A stretch of 64,000 bases of DNA from Arthrobacter sp. Alg241-R88 (GCF_900537115.1 NZ_UNRG01000002.1:310591-374590); one strand, 5' to 3'; positions 53,039 through 62,403 are shown, numbered from the stretch's first letter. Numbers and translations: made by a program. The notes: a model not told the origin generated them from the sequence alone.

Positions 53039-53624
53039 AACGGAGCCGCATCGTGAAGGCAAAGAAGGCACGCCGCCCCTGAAGCGCCTCCGCGCCTGGC
53101 AGGCCGCCTCTGCGCTACTGGCAGTAGCCGGCCTTGCCGCGGCACTGTATGCCGCCTCCCCGCTCGCGCGGCCGGCGGATTCGGATGAAGGTACGCTCCG
53201 GGGACTGCAGATCAGGGTGCTCACCATCAGCCAGGCTGCATCGGAAAACCGCATGGACGGTGCCCTTGCCGCGCTGGAGGCGCTGGAGAAGGACCTGAAC
53301 GACGCCGCCGGCCAAGGCCTGATCTCGGTGTCGAGGTATCGCGGCATCGAGGCAGCCCTGGACTCTGTGCGTGCGGAGATTACCGGGCAGATTGCAGCGG
53401 TATCGGCTGCCGCTGCTGAAGCCCCTACGGCGGGCACCGCAGGCTCTTCCGCGGCTCCGGAACCCGCGCAGCAGCCCGCGCAGGTTGTACCGCAGGATGT
53501 ACCCCAGCCGCCCCTGATCGTTCAGGCCCCCGCCCCTGAGGTGGCGCCCGTCCAGGAGGAACCGAAGTTGCCGGAGCCCGCAAAGGAAGCCAAGGGAAAG
53601 GGCAAGGGGCCGGGAAAACCCTGA
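53028..53624 (+). CDS. single-pass membrane protein with Pro/Ala-rich tail
   Basis: 198 residues. Cytoplasmic N-terminus (about 25 residues), a membrane helix (AASALLAVAGLAAALYAASP), a mostly helical extracytoplasmic stretch (VLTISQAASENRMDGALAAL, EALEKDLNDAAGQGLISVSR) and a proline-rich tail ending KEAKGKGKGPGKP. Starts inside the preceding gene, so the two are probably translated together. Function unknown. Confidence 0.6.
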   Translation: MPPETEPHREGKEGTPPLKRLRAWQAASALLAVAGLAAALYAASPLARPADSDEGTLRGLQIRVLTISQAASENRMDGALAALEALEKDLNDAAGQGLISVSRYRGIEAALDSVRAEITGQIAAVSAAAAEAPTAGTAGSSAAPEPAQQPAQVVPQDVPQPPLIVQAPAPEVAPVQEEPKLPEPAKEAKGKGKGPGKP

Positions 53625-53649
53625 GGGAACTTCCGGGCACAATGGACGG

Positions 53650-56283
53650 ATGACTTCTCCAGCCGGACAGCAGAGCGCCGGCAAACCCTTCGACATTGCA
53701 GCCATCGGCGCCCGCCTGGCCTTCGCCAGCTCAGCCCGGGCGCTGACGGAAGCCCTCGCCGGCGGCGACGGCCCGCGCTCCGCAGTCGTGCAGGCGCCGC
53801 CGGGAACCGGTAAAACCACCCTGGTTCCGCCGCTGATCGCGAACCTTCTGGCGCCGGGCACCGGGCGCGTGGTTGTCACCCAGCCCCGCAGGGTCGCTGC
53901 CCGTTCCGCCGCGCGCCGGCTCTCGGCCCTGGACGGCGCCCGGCTGGGTAGCCGGGTTGGCTATTCCGTGCGGGGGGAACGGCAGGCCGGATCCGAAACA
54001 CTCATCGAGTTCGTGACGCCCGGCATCCTGCTGCGCCGCCTGCTCTCCGACCCGGGGCTGGACGGTGTGGGCGCGGTGATATTGGACGAGGTCCACGAAC
54101 GCGGACTTGAGACGGACCTGCTCGTCGGCATGCTCGTCGAGGTGCGGGAGCTGCGCGGGGACCTCACCGTCGTGGCCATGTCCGCCACCCTGGACGCACC
54201 CCGCTTTGCCGCCTTGCTCGGCAATGGTGACGGCGGGGCACCCGCTCCCGTAGTGGACTGCCCCTCGGTGCTCCACCCCTTGGAAACGGAGTGGCGGCCT
54301 GCTGCAGGGCCGCGCCTGGACGACAGGGGAGTGACGCCCGCGTACCTCGATCATGTTGCCGCCACAGCTGCGGAGGAATTCATTCAGGCGCTGAAGGGAG
54401 ACAGCTCCACCGATGCCCTTGTCTTTGTTCCCGGCGCGCGGGAGGTCTCCCGGGTGGCGGTGGACCTCCGCCGTAGGCTGGGACCGGCCGCGGACGTCCT
54501 GGAGCTCCATGGCCAGGTGGGTTCATCAGAACAGGACCGCGCAGTTTCGGGCCGCGCACCGGGCGGGAGCCCAAGAATCATTGTCTCCACCGATCTTGCT
54601 GAATCCTCCCTTACTGTGCCGGGTGTCCGGCTTGTCATCGATTCAGGGCTCACCCGGGAACCAAGGCGCGACGCCGGCAGGGGGATGAGCGGGCTGGTGA
54701 CCGTTTCCTGCTCCCGGGCCTCCGCCGATCAGCGTGCGGGGCGGGCAGCCCGCCAGGGTCCCGGGCGGGTGGTCCGGTGCTATGACCAGCAGGCCTTTGG
54801 CGCCGCGCCGGCCCATGTGACGCCGGAAATCAAGGTGGCGGACCTGACCGGCGCCGCCCTGCTCCTGGCATCCTGGGGTGCCCCGCGCGGAGAGGGGCTC
54901 GCGCTGCCGGACCAGCCGCCGCACCAGGCGATGGACGATGCCATGGAGATCCTGCGCGAACTTGGGGCGGTGACAGACGAGGGCCAGGCCACCGGCATGG
55001 GCAGGCTGCTGGCCACCATACCGGCGGATCCCCGGCTGGCCCGGGCCCTGCTCGACGGGGCCGCCGCCGCGGGTCATCTGAAGGCAGCCGAAGCGGTGGC
55101 GCTGGTCGCGGGTGATTACCGCGCTCCCGGCGCCGACCTGCCCCGCCTCCAGTCCCGGTTGCGAAACGAAACAGGACCGGAGGCACGGCGCTGGGCGGAG
55201 GATTCCCGCCGCCTGGCAGCCCTTGCGAAGCAGGGCGCGCCGACTTCTTCGCCGGCACAGCCCGCCCTGCCCGGGAAGGTCACCGGTGCAGCGGTGGTGG
55301 GCGCCGTCGTCGCACTCGCCTTTCCTGACCGCGTGGCACGAAGGGTGGACGGCGACATCCCAAACCGCTATCTCCTTTCCTCGGGTACCCGCGCCGGGCT
55401 GCCGGCCGGCAGTTCGCTGTCCGGCCATGATTGGCTGGCGGTGGCGGAAGTGACCCGCGCCGGCGGGAGGGACGCCGCCGGAACCGGCGCGGTGATCCGC
55501 TCGGCAGCGCCGCTCGCACCCGAACTGGCGGAAGCTGCTGCGTCACACCTTTTGACCGACGTGGTCGAGGTGGAATTCACGGAGGGCCGCCTCTCTGCCC
55601 GGCGGGTGCGGCGCCTGGGGGCCATCATCCTGGCGTCCACGCCGGTCCGCCCGTCGCCCGCCGAGGGGCGCGCGGCCGTAGCGGAAGCCCTGCAGCGGGG
55701 AGGCCTGGGCGTCCTTGACTGGTCGACGGCGGCAGATGCGTTGCGCCGACGTCTCGCCTTCCTGCACCGCGGGCTGGGTGCGCCGTGGCCGGACGTTTCG
55801 GACCAGGCGCTGCTGTCGAGGCTGGGGGACTGGCTGGGACCGGAGCTGGAAGCCCTCGCCGGCGGAACGGCCGCACGCTCCATCACCCTCGGTGACCCGT
55901 TGCGCCGGTTGCTGCCCTGGCCCGAGGCGGCCAAACTGGATGACCTCGCCCCGGAGTGGCTCGAGGTGCCCAGCGGGTCCCGCGTGCGGATCGATTACCC
56001 GGACGTTGCGGACCACACTGCCCGGCCGGTGGTGGCCGTCAAGCTGCAGGAGTGCTTTGGGTGGGCGGAGACCCCGCGACTGCTCGGCGGCCGCTTACCG
56101 GTCCTCTTCCACCTGCTCTCACCGGCCCGGCGACCGCTCGCCGTAACCGACGACCTGACATCGTTCTGGTCCGGCCCCTACGCGCAGGTCCGGGCCGAAA
56201 TGAGGGGCCGATACCCCAAGCATCCCTGGCCCGAGGACCCCTGGACGGCCCCGGCCACCGCACACGTCAAGCGGAGGAAGTAG
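53650..56283 (+). CDS. hrpB: ATP-dependent RNA helicase HrpB
   Basis: 877 residues. DEAH-box helicase motifs: APPGTGKTTLVPP (Walker A), ILDEVHERGLETDLL (II), MSATLD (III), STDLAESSLTVPGV and QRAGRAARQGPGRVVR (VI), then the HrpB-specific C-terminal domain. 877 residues is close to the usual HrpB length. Role in RNA metabolism is not well defined. CACAAT is 6 nt before the ATG without a ribosome site, so the mRNA may be leaderless. Confidence 0.95.
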   Translation: MTSPAGQQSAGKPFDIAAIGARLAFASSARALTEALAGGDGPRSAVVQAPPGTGKTTLVPPLIANLLAPGTGRVVVTQPRRVAARSAARRLSALDGARLGSRVGYSVRGERQAGSETLIEFVTPGILLRRLLSDPGLDGVGAVILDEVHERGLETDLLVGMLVEVRELRGDLTVVAMSATLDAPRFAALLGNGDGGAPAPVVDCPSVLHPLETEWRPAAGPRLDDRGVTPAYLDHVAATAAEEFIQALKGDSSTDALVFVPGAREVSRVAVDLRRRLGPAADVLELHGQVGSSEQDRAVSGRAPGGSPRIIVSTDLAESSLTVPGVRLVIDSGLTREPRRDAGRGMSGLVTVSCSRASADQRAGRAARQGPGRVVRCYDQQAFGAAPAHVTPEIKVADLTGAALLLASWGAPRGEGLALPDQPPHQAMDDAMEILRELGAVTDEGQATGMGRLLATIPADPRLARALLDGAAAAGHLKAAEAVALVAGDYRAPGADLPRLQSRLRNETGPEARRWAEDSRRLAALAKQGAPTSSPAQPALPGKVTGAAVVGAVVALAFPDRVARRVDGDIPNRYLLSSGTRAGLPAGSSLSGHDWLAVAEVTRAGGRDAAGTGAVIRSAAPLAPELAEAAASHLLTDVVEVEFTEGRLSARRVRRLGAIILASTPVRPSPAEGRAAVAEALQRGGLGVLDWSTAADALRRRLAFLHRGLGAPWPDVSDQALLSRLGDWLGPELEALAGGTAARSITLGDPLRRLLPWPEAAKLDDLAPEWLEVPSGSRVRIDYPDVADHTARPVVAVKLQECFGWAETPRLLGGRLPVLFHLLSPARRPLAVTDDLTSFWSGPYAQVRAEMRGRYPKHPWPEDPWTAPATAHVKRRK

Positions 56284-56435
56284 CCGCCCAAGCGGCGGAT
56301 CCCGGCTCCGCGGAGTTCACCGTGAGATCTCCGATACACAGTTGAAACCTCGCGTCGATGGACTGAAACATCCCGTGGATAGGCTCGTTTGCACCTGGAC
56401 GGCGTTGTCCACACCCTCACATTAAGGACGTGCAG

Positions 56436-56588
56436 ATGTTTCTCCTCAACAGCCTCAACCTCTTGCTCGACGGCCAGCGGAACGATGAAAGCCGGTCCCA
56501 CAGGGGTAGCGATGGACAGTCCGACTTTCCCCAAGGCCAGCTGAGCTCCGCCGCCTGGGAAGGGTGGTGGCAGGACGACGCCGCGTAG
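56436..56588 (+). CDS. possible 50-residue protein downstream of hrpB
   Basis: ATG 56436 with AAGGAC seven nt upstream opens a 50-codon frame: MFLLNSLNLLLDGQRNDESR at the start, then a Ser/Gly/Asp-rich middle and SAAWEGWWQDDAA at the end. The GC-rich third positions fit a coding sequence. It occupies the middle of the 368-bp gap between hrpB and the convergent hydrolase gene; I see nothing else in that gap. I do not recognise it. Confidence 0.45.
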   Translation: MFLLNSLNLLLDGQRNDESRSHRGSDGQSDFPQGQLSSAAWEGWWQDDAA

Positions 56589-56651
56589 CTGCTGTTCCCC
56601 CGGCGGCCACTGGAGCATCGCGGGCCGGCTGTTGTGGCTGGAAGTTCGCCG

Positions 56652-57329
56652 TCAGGAGTGGCCGCGGATAAAGGCAGTAACGGGTTCGGCAAGGGAAGCA
56701 CCCACCTCGTCCGCCGAACGCTTAAGCCCGGCGACGACGAAAGAGTGGTCACCGCCCTCCATCCACTGGAGAACGGCATTGGTCCCGATCCGCGAGACCA
56801 CGCCCGCCAGGATTTCCGGGGTTGCGAACGTGTCCCGGCTTCCCTGGAGGAACAACATGGGCGTCGTCAGCCCGTACAGGTGTTCATCCCTCAGCTTGTC
56901 CGGTTTGCCGGGCGGATGCAGGGGATAGCCCAAATACACGAGTCCTGCCGCTTCCATCCCCTCGGCCACCGCCATGGATGCCATCCGGCCCCCAAAGGAC
57001 TTGCCGGCCGCCCAGATCGGGCCGGCGTCGTTATGGGCTGCTGCCTGCTCCGCCGCCGCCGCCATCGCAGCACGCCAGGTGGCGACGGCGACGGGCGGCC
57101 GGTCGGGGAATTTCCGGCCCGCTTCCCGGTAGGGGAAGTTGAAGCGCAGCGTTGCTGTCCCCAGCGCATTCAGGGCCGCCGTGAACCCGCGGAGGAAGGG
57201 ATGCTCCATCCCGGCGCCCGCCCCGTGGGCCACCACAACCGTTGCGGTGGGATCATCCGGGCGGGCGTACGCAGCAGAGACATTGACGCCGCCCACTGCG
57301 AGGGTCAGGGGCACTTCTGAGGCAGGCAT
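56652..57329 (-). CDS. alpha/beta hydrolase (dienelactone hydrolase-like)
   Basis: 225 residues from MPASEVP. VVVAHGAGAGMEHPFLRGF (oxyanion region), WAAGKSFGGRMASM with Ser nucleophile, FLQGSRDTFATPE (Asp) and GGDHSF (His) form the triad. Known relatives are called 'alpha/beta hydrolase family' and substrate is unclear. GGAGG touches the ATG, too close for a ribosome site, but CATGAT lies 6 nt upstream, suggesting a leaderless mRNA. Head-to-head with the LigD-polymerase gene. Confidence 0.88.
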   Translation of the reverse strand: MPASEVPLTLAVGGVNVSAAYARPDDPTATVVVAHGAGAGMEHPFLRGFTAALNALGTATLRFNFPYREAGRKFPDRPPVAVATWRAAMAAAAEQAAAHNDAGPIWAAGKSFGGRMASMAVAEGMEAAGLVYLGYPLHPPGKPDKLRDEHLYGLTTPMLFLQGSRDTFATPEILAGVVSRIGTNAVLQWMEGGDHSFVVAGLKRSADEVGASLAEPVTAFIRGHS

Positions 57330-57335
57330 GCCTCC

Positions 57336-57341
57336 ATCATG
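57336..57341 (-). promoter_or_regulatory. -10 box for a leaderless hydrolase mRNA
   Basis: Minus-strand CATGAT, 6 nt before the ATG at 57329. Confidence 0.5.
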
Positions 57342-57386
57342 CCGGACCCGGATCCCCAAATCTCAACGCAGACAGCAGCCGGGGTG

Positions 57387-57392
57387 TACGTT
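57387..57392 (+). promoter_or_regulatory. -10 box for a leaderless LigD-polymerase mRNA
   Basis: TACGTT, 6 nt before ATG 57399. No ribosome site is present. Confidence 0.55.
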
Positions 57393-57398
57393 GTCCCC

Positions 57399-58421
57399 AT
57401 GGCGAGCGAACAGACCACCATTACCGTTCCGGGCCCCGACGGCGAGCGCGAGATGCGCATTTCCAGTCCCAGCAGGGTGCTCTGGCCCGACCTGGGACTC
57501 ACGAAACTGGACCTCGCACGGTATTTCGCCGATGTGGGGGAGGCGTTCATCACCGCCAACGGCGACAGGCCGGTGGCCCTGCAGAGGTATAAGGACAACG
57601 TTGATGGCGAGATGTTCTTCTCGAAGAACCCACCGAAGGGCACCCCGGAGTTCATCCGGACGATGAAGGTGGTTTTCCCGAGCGCCCGCTCCCATCCCAT
57701 GCTGGTCCTGGACGAACCGGCCGCGGCCATCTGGGCGGTCCAGATGAACACTGTCGTTTTCCACCCGTGGCCGTCCCGTACCGCGAACACGGACAACCCG
57801 GACCAGTTGCGCATCGACCTGGATCCGCAGCCGGGCACCGATTTCGACGACGCTGTCCCGGCGGCGCTGCTGCTGAAGGAGGTCCTGGCCGAGGCCGGGC
57901 TTACCTGCTTTATCAAGACCTCCGGAAACAGGGGACTGCATGTGTACGCGCCCATCGAGCCCACCCGCGAGTTCCTTGATGTGCGGCATGCCGTGATTGC
58001 TGCGGCCCGGGAAGTGGAGCGCAGGATGCCGGAGAAGGTCACCACCGCCTGGTGGAAGGAAGAACGGGGTAAGAAGATTTTCCTGGACTTCAACCAGGCC
58101 AACCGCGACCGGACCATCGCCGGCGCCTACAGCCCCCGGGCGCTTCCGCACGCCTCAGTGTCATGCCCCATCACCTGGGATGAGCTGGAGACCGCGGATC
58201 CGAAAAACTTCACCATCCTCACTGTCCCGGACCGGCTCAAGACCGTTGGTGATCCCTGGGCGGACATGCACAACAACCCGGGAACCATCGACACCCTTCT
58301 TGAGTGGTGGGACCGGGACCTCAAAGACGGCCTTGAAGAAATGCCCTTCCCCCCGGACTACCCCAAGATGCCGGGCGAGCCGCCGCGGGTGCAGCCCAGC
58401 CGTGCCCGAAAGCAGGATTAG
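57399..58421 (+). CDS. standalone LigD-type primase-polymerase (PolDom)
   Basis: 340 residues from MASEQTTITV. PolDom features: VALQRYKDNVDGEMFFSKN, QLRIDLDPQPGTDF with the DxD metal pair, IKTSGNRGLHVYAPI and GKKIFLDFNQANRDRTIAGA. Eukaryote/archaeal-type primase polymerase domain used in non-homologous end joining and gap repair. No ligase or nuclease domain is attached and no ku gene is in the window, so it probably cooperates with a LigD or Ku elsewhere. Leaderless start predicted. Confidence 0.9.
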   Translation: MASEQTTITVPGPDGEREMRISSPSRVLWPDLGLTKLDLARYFADVGEAFITANGDRPVALQRYKDNVDGEMFFSKNPPKGTPEFIRTMKVVFPSARSHPMLVLDEPAAAIWAVQMNTVVFHPWPSRTANTDNPDQLRIDLDPQPGTDFDDAVPAALLLKEVLAEAGLTCFIKTSGNRGLHVYAPIEPTREFLDVRHAVIAAAREVERRMPEKVTTAWWKEERGKKIFLDFNQANRDRTIAGAYSPRALPHASVSCPITWDELETADPKNFTILTVPDRLKTVGDPWADMHNNPGTIDTLLEWWDRDLKDGLEEMPFPPDYPKMPGEPPRVQPSRARKQD

Positions 58422-58425
58422 CGGC

Positions 58426-59046
58426 CTACTCGAAGCGGGACGGGTCGCCTGTCCCGCGGCGGACCACCTCTGCCACGCCGCTGGAGAAGTCCACCACGGT
58501 GGTGGGCTCGGCTCCGCAGTCGCCGGCGTCGATCACGGCGTCCACCTGGTGGTCCAGCCGTTCCTTGATTTCCCAGCCCTGGGTCATCGGGTCCTCCTCG
58601 TCCGGCATCAGCAGGGTGCTTGAGAGCAGCGGCTCGCCGAGCTCGGCCAGCAGCGCCTGCACCACGCGGTTGTCCGGGATCCTGACTCCCACGGTCTTCT
58701 TCTTGGGGTGCAGCAGGCGCCGCGGAACTTCTTTGGTGGCCGGCAGGATAAAGGTGTAGCTCCCCGGAGTCACGGACTTGATGCTGCGGAAGACGTCATT
58801 GCCGATGTTCACGAACTGCCCCAGCTGGGCAAAGTCCCTGCAGACCAGCGTGAAGTGGTGCTTGTCGTCCAATTTGCGGATGGAGCGGATCCGGTCGAGG
58901 GCGTCCTTGTTGCCCAACTGTGCCCCCAGCGCATAGCAGGAGTCCGTGGGGTAGGCGATCAGCCCGCCGTCGAGCACAATGCGCACTGCCTGGGTGACGG
59001 CACGGGGCTGGGGATCCTGCGGGTGAACGTCAAAGTATCTGGCCAT
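58426..59046 (-). CDS. YciO/Sua5-type L-threonylcarbamoyladenylate synthase-like protein
   Basis: 206 residues. YrdC fold with GGLIAYPTDSCYALGAQL near residues 28-45, IRSIRKLDDKHHFTLVC, SYTFILPATKEVPRR and VGVRIPDN. The KLDDKHHF block is the YciO form, not the TsaC form, so a role in tRNA t6A synthesis is less sure. TAGGCT lies 7 nt before the ATG, with no ribosome site, which suggests leaderless expression. Converges with the polymerase gene (4-bp gap). Confidence 0.9.
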   Translation of the reverse strand: MARYFDVHPQDPQPRAVTQAVRIVLDGGLIAYPTDSCYALGAQLGNKDALDRIRSIRKLDDKHHFTLVCRDFAQLGQFVNIGNDVFRSIKSVTPGSYTFILPATKEVPRRLLHPKKKTVGVRIPDNRVVQALLAELGEPLLSSTLLMPDEEDPMTQGWEIKERLDHQVDAVIDAGDCGAEPTTVVDFSSGVAEVVRRGTGDPSRFE

Positions 59047-59053
59047 GCACCCG

Positions 59054-59059
59054 AGCCTA
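59054..59059 (-). promoter_or_regulatory. -10 box for a leaderless yciO-like mRNA
   Basis: Minus-strand TAGGCT, 7 nt before the ATG at 59046. Confidence 0.55.
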
Positions 59060-59206
59060 CGTTCCCGGCCCCGCTGCCGCACGCATTGGCGCCGGGGCGT
59101 AGCCAAAGCAGCCGGCAGGGCAGATGCCCCCTACCCGCCGACTGCGGATTGGGGCAGGATGTTGTCTGGTTCCATCCCTTTCGGTACAACTCAAGGAGAT
59201 CCAGCC

Positions 59207-59644
59207 ATGCCCACAACCCTCAACCCGTACCTTGGCTTCCGTGACAACGCCCGCGAGGCCATGAACTTCTATCAATCGGTTTTCGGCGGCGAGCTGACGC
59301 TCAGTACCTTTGGGGAGTTCCAGGCCAGCGAGGACCCCGCCGAGGCGGAAAAGATCATGCACGGCATGCTGACCACCACCCAGGGCCTGGTGCTGATGGG
59401 AGCGGATACGCCCAACAACATGGAGTTCAGCGCGGGCTCGTCCATCTCCATCTCGTTGAGCGGCGACGACGAAGCGGAACTGCGCGGCTACTACGAAAAG
59501 CTCAGCGGCAACGGCGGCAATGTCACGGTGCCGATGGAGCAGGCTCCGTGGGGTGACATCTTCGGGATGTGCACGGACCGCTTCGGCGTCGCCTGGCTGG
59601 TCAACGTCAACAACCCGGAGGCTGCAGGACAGGCAGCCGGGTAA
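59207..59644 (+). CDS. VOC superfamily protein (PhnB-like)
   Basis: 145 residues; AAGGAG precedes the ATG. Begins LNPYLGFRDNAREAMNFYQS followed by FGGELTLSTFGEF; IMHGMLTTTQGLVLMGAD and WGDIFGMCTDRFGVAWLVNV complete the PhnB-type VOC fold. Often called glyoxalase-like, but the metal ligands are not conserved, so catalysis is uncertain. Confidence 0.9.
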   Translation: MPTTLNPYLGFRDNAREAMNFYQSVFGGELTLSTFGEFQASEDPAEAEKIMHGMLTTTQGLVLMGADTPNNMEFSAGSSISISLSGDDEAELRGYYEKLSGNGGNVTVPMEQAPWGDIFGMCTDRFGVAWLVNVNNPEAAGQAAG

Positions 59645-59699
59645 CCACCCCAGCCGCGCTTCCTTGAGGAGGGGCGCCACGCAGTGCGACGATGTACGC

Positions 59700-60386
59700 G
59701 TGGAGTCCCTCTTTGAGATCCTTGACGATAAATGGTGGCTCGTCTTCCCCGCTTTGGCCTTTGCCGGTCACTGGGCGAACTCGTGGCGCAAGGCCAGCGA
59801 CCGGCGGCACCAGCGGAAGGTGGAGCTGTACAAGCTCAAGAACCAGGCACGTGAGGCTGAGAAAGCTTCGGCCGCCGAGGTGAAGTCACTCATGGCCGCC
59901 CATGACGCTGCCAACAAGCGCTGGCTGGACTACGAACTCGACGTGGGCAAGCTGATCGACTTCCCGCTTATGACCGATGTCCGGGAACCCCTCACGGTGG
60001 CGTTCCTTCGAGCCAAACGTGAGGCTGACGGACTGCGGCCGGTAACGGCGGCGGACGTGACCTCACACTCCCGCCTCGAGGCGTACCGGAAAGCTGTGGA
60101 TGGTTTCAGCGTGGCCCTGGACGTCGCCGAGCGTGAAGCCAGGCGCATCAGGGACAGCAAGTTCACTGGTCCCGAACGTGAACGGCTGGCCACCGCCCGG
60201 CAGCTACTGAAAATCGCGGAAAACCATGCAGCCACCCCGGCGGAACGCCAGGCCGCCTACAAGCGGGCCCGCCGTGAACTGGACGGCCTTATCGTCCTGC
60301 CCGACGTGACCGTGGCGGCACTCGAAGGGAGAATCGCACCGATGCTGGACCCGGGCGCTCGGCCCTCCAATTCCCACCACGGCTGA
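59700..60386 (+). CDS. membrane-anchored helical protein of unknown function
   Basis: 228 residues from GTG 59700; the start lacks a visible ribosome site and is tentative. One N-terminal hydrophobic segment (WWLVFPALAFAGHWAN), then a long charged helical region (KVELYKLKNQAREAEKASAA, EREARRIRDSKFTGPERERL) that could form coiled coils. No recognised domain. 16 bp before the HAD-like gene. Confidence 0.6.
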   Translation: MESLFEILDDKWWLVFPALAFAGHWANSWRKASDRRHQRKVELYKLKNQAREAEKASAAEVKSLMAAHDAANKRWLDYELDVGKLIDFPLMTDVREPLTVAFLRAKREADGLRPVTAADVTSHSRLEAYRKAVDGFSVALDVAEREARRIRDSKFTGPERERLATARQLLKIAENHAATPAERQAAYKRARRELDGLIVLPDVTVAALEGRIAPMLDPGARPSNSHHG

Positions 60387-60402
60387 TCGGCCGGAAGCAA
60401 CC

Positions 60403-60912
60403 GTGGCCGTTCGAACGCTCTACCTTGACGTCGACGGGGTCATCTGTCCCTTTGGCCCCGAAGGGAGCACCGGCTGGGGAACGCCCTGGAGCCGTGCCGA
60501 GGCCGGGCTGCTGCCGGTGACGTACGCACCTGAACTTGTCAAAGGACTCAACAGCCTGGCTGCCATGCCCGGGCTGCGGTGCGTCTGGCTCACCAGCTGG
60601 GAGGACCTGGCGCCCCAATACCTCTGCCCGGCCATCGGCCTGAAAGGTGGCCGCTGGCCCTTCCTGACAGCCGATGGGCCCGGAAGCGGACCCGGCTGGT
60701 GGAAGCTCCGGGCCCTTCAGGCCCATGTGGAAGAGACGGCACCTGGCGCGGTGGCATGGGTGGATGACCAGCTCGCGTTCGAGGCGGAAGCCCAGGCCTG
60801 GGCGGGAATCATGGGCCAGCGTTTGCTGACGCTCTCGCCGGACCCCCGGCGGGGAATCTCGCCCGCGGAATTGGACGCCGTCGCCGCATTCCTCATGGGG
60901 CCGGTGTTTTGA
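60403..60912 (+). CDS. HAD-like hydrolase (Swiss-army-knife RNA repair type)
   Basis: 169 residues from GTG with GGAAG upstream. TLYLDVDGVICPFGPEG holds the catalytic DxD, CVWLTSWED the motif II Thr/Ser, and VAWVDDQLAFEAEAQAWA the motif IV acid pair. Resembles the HAD domain of actinobacterial RNA-repair proteins, without the accessory domains. Substrate unknown. Confidence 0.75.
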   Translation: MAVRTLYLDVDGVICPFGPEGSTGWGTPWSRAEAGLLPVTYAPELVKGLNSLAAMPGLRCVWLTSWEDLAPQYLCPAIGLKGGRWPFLTADGPGSGPGWWKLRALQAHVEETAPGAVAWVDDQLAFEAEAQAWAGIMGQRLLTLSPDPRRGISPAELDAVAAFLMGPVF

Positions 60913-61077
60913 CCTCCTGCCGAGGACGCGTACGATCGATAAGGTTTCTCGCCGGTTGTGTTAGCCCATCGTGTTAACAGCGCAGGTCATTCCAAGCGAA
61001 CAGCTGGTGAATTATGCTGTGCAAGGCAGCCGGGGGAATGAAACTGCTGAACGTCGACTCTGCAGATTGGGCAACAG

Positions 61078-62403
61078 GTGGATATCACCTTCATGGTGGC
61101 GCTGGTCATCGCACTGGCACTATTTTTCGACTTCACGAACGGCTTCCATGACACAGCGAATGCCATGGCTACGCCCATCGCAACCGGTGCCATCAAGCCG
61201 AAGACCGCGGTAACCCTCGCGGCCGTCTTGAACCTGGTGGGCGCCTTCCTGTCTACGGAGGTCGCTAAAACGGTCTCCGGTGGCATCATCCGTGAAGGCT
61301 CCGAAGGCGTGCAGATCACGCCGGATATCATCTTCGCCGGTCTCATGGGAGCAATCCTGTGGAACATGATCACGTGGCTGAAGGGCCTGCCGTCGAGTTC
61401 CTCGCACGCGCTGTTCGGCGGCCTGATCGGCGCGGCCATTGCCGGTATCGGCTTCAATTCCATCAATCTTGAAGGCCTCATGCAGAAGGTCATCCTGCCT
61501 GCGATCTTTGCACCGCTCATCGCCGGCATCGTTGCCTACGTCTGCACCCGCCTCGCCTACGCCCTGACGTCACGGCAAGATCCCGAAACCGGCAGCAAGC
61601 TCACGCAGAAGCGCGGCGGTTTCCGGACCGGCCAGATCTTCACATCCAGCCTGGTTGCACTTGCCCACGGCACCAACGATGCCCAGAAGACCATGGGCAT
61701 CATCACCCTGGTCCTGATTGCGGCCGGCACGCAGGCTCCGGGGTCCGGCCCGCAGTTCTGGGTGATCGCCGCGTGTGCACTGGCCATTGCCATCGGCACC
61801 TACGCCGGCGGCTGGCGCATCATCCGCACCATGGGCGCCGGGCTTACGGAAGTAAAGCCTGCGCAGGGTTTCGCCGCTGAGACCAGCACGGCGTCGGCCA
61901 TCCTCGCGTCCTCGCACCTCGGCTTCGCACTCTCAACCACCCAGGTGGCCTCCGGTTCCGTCATCGGCTCCGGCATGGGCCGCAGGGGAACCAGCGTCCG
62001 CTGGAACATGGTGGGCAAAATCGCCCTGGGCTGGCTCTTCACCCTCCCCGCAGCCGGCATCGTGGGGGCGCTGACTGCGCTGCTGGTAAAGACCGGCGTA
62101 GTGGGTGTCCTGATTGCGGCTGTCGCCGGTACTGCAGCCGTTCTGTTTATGTTCTTCTACTCACGCAAGTCCGCCGTCGGCCACCACAACGCCATTGAGG
62201 TGGAGGAAGCCGGCCAGGCCGTGCGCTTTGCCAAAAAGAAGGCGATGGCCCGGGCGCGCGCCAAGGCCAAGGCCCACTCAAAGGCCAAAGCCGAAGCAAA
62301 CACCAAAGCTGAAGCTCAGACCAGCACCGAGGCCAACACCAGCGCCGAGGCCACTACCGAAGCTGAAGCCGAAGCCATTACAACGAAAGATGCGCAACGA
62401 TGA
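61078..62403 (+). CDS. pit: inorganic phosphate transporter (Pit family)
   Basis: 441 residues from GTG. PiT signature DFTNGFHDTANAMATPIATG in the first helix pair and a repeated FALGTNDAQKTMG-type block (LVALAHGTNDAQKTMG) in the second half. About 10 helices. The C-terminal 55 residues are a Lys/Ala/Glu tail (KKKAMARARAKAKAHSKAKA and onward). Low-affinity H+/phosphate or metal-phosphate symport is expected. Stop overlaps the next ATG as ATGA. Confidence 0.93.
   Translation: MDITFMVALVIALALFFDFTNGFHDTANAMATPIATGAIKPKTAVTLAAVLNLVGAFLSTEVAKTVSGGIIREGSEGVQITPDIIFAGLMGAILWNMITWLKGLPSSSSHALFGGLIGAAIAGIGFNSINLEGLMQKVILPAIFAPLIAGIVAYVCTRLAYALTSRQDPETGSKLTQKRGGFRTGQIFTSSLVALAHGTNDAQKTMGIITLVLIAAGTQAPGSGPQFWVIAACALAIAIGTYAGGWRIIRTMGAGLTEVKPAQGFAAETSTASAILASSHLGFALSTTQVASGSVIGSGMGRRGTSVRWNMVGKIALGWLFTLPAAGIVGALTALLVKTGVVGVLIAAVAGTAAVLFMFFYSRKSAVGHHNAIEVEEAGQAVRFAKKKAMARARAKAKAHSKAKAEANTKAEAQTSTEANTSAEATTEAEAEAITTKDAQR

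Noticed and set aside
62233..62400. KAKA/EAEA tail of Pit as a frameshifted or fused gene
   Set aside because: The reading frame continues cleanly to the ATGA overlap; simply a low-complexity cytoplasmic tail.
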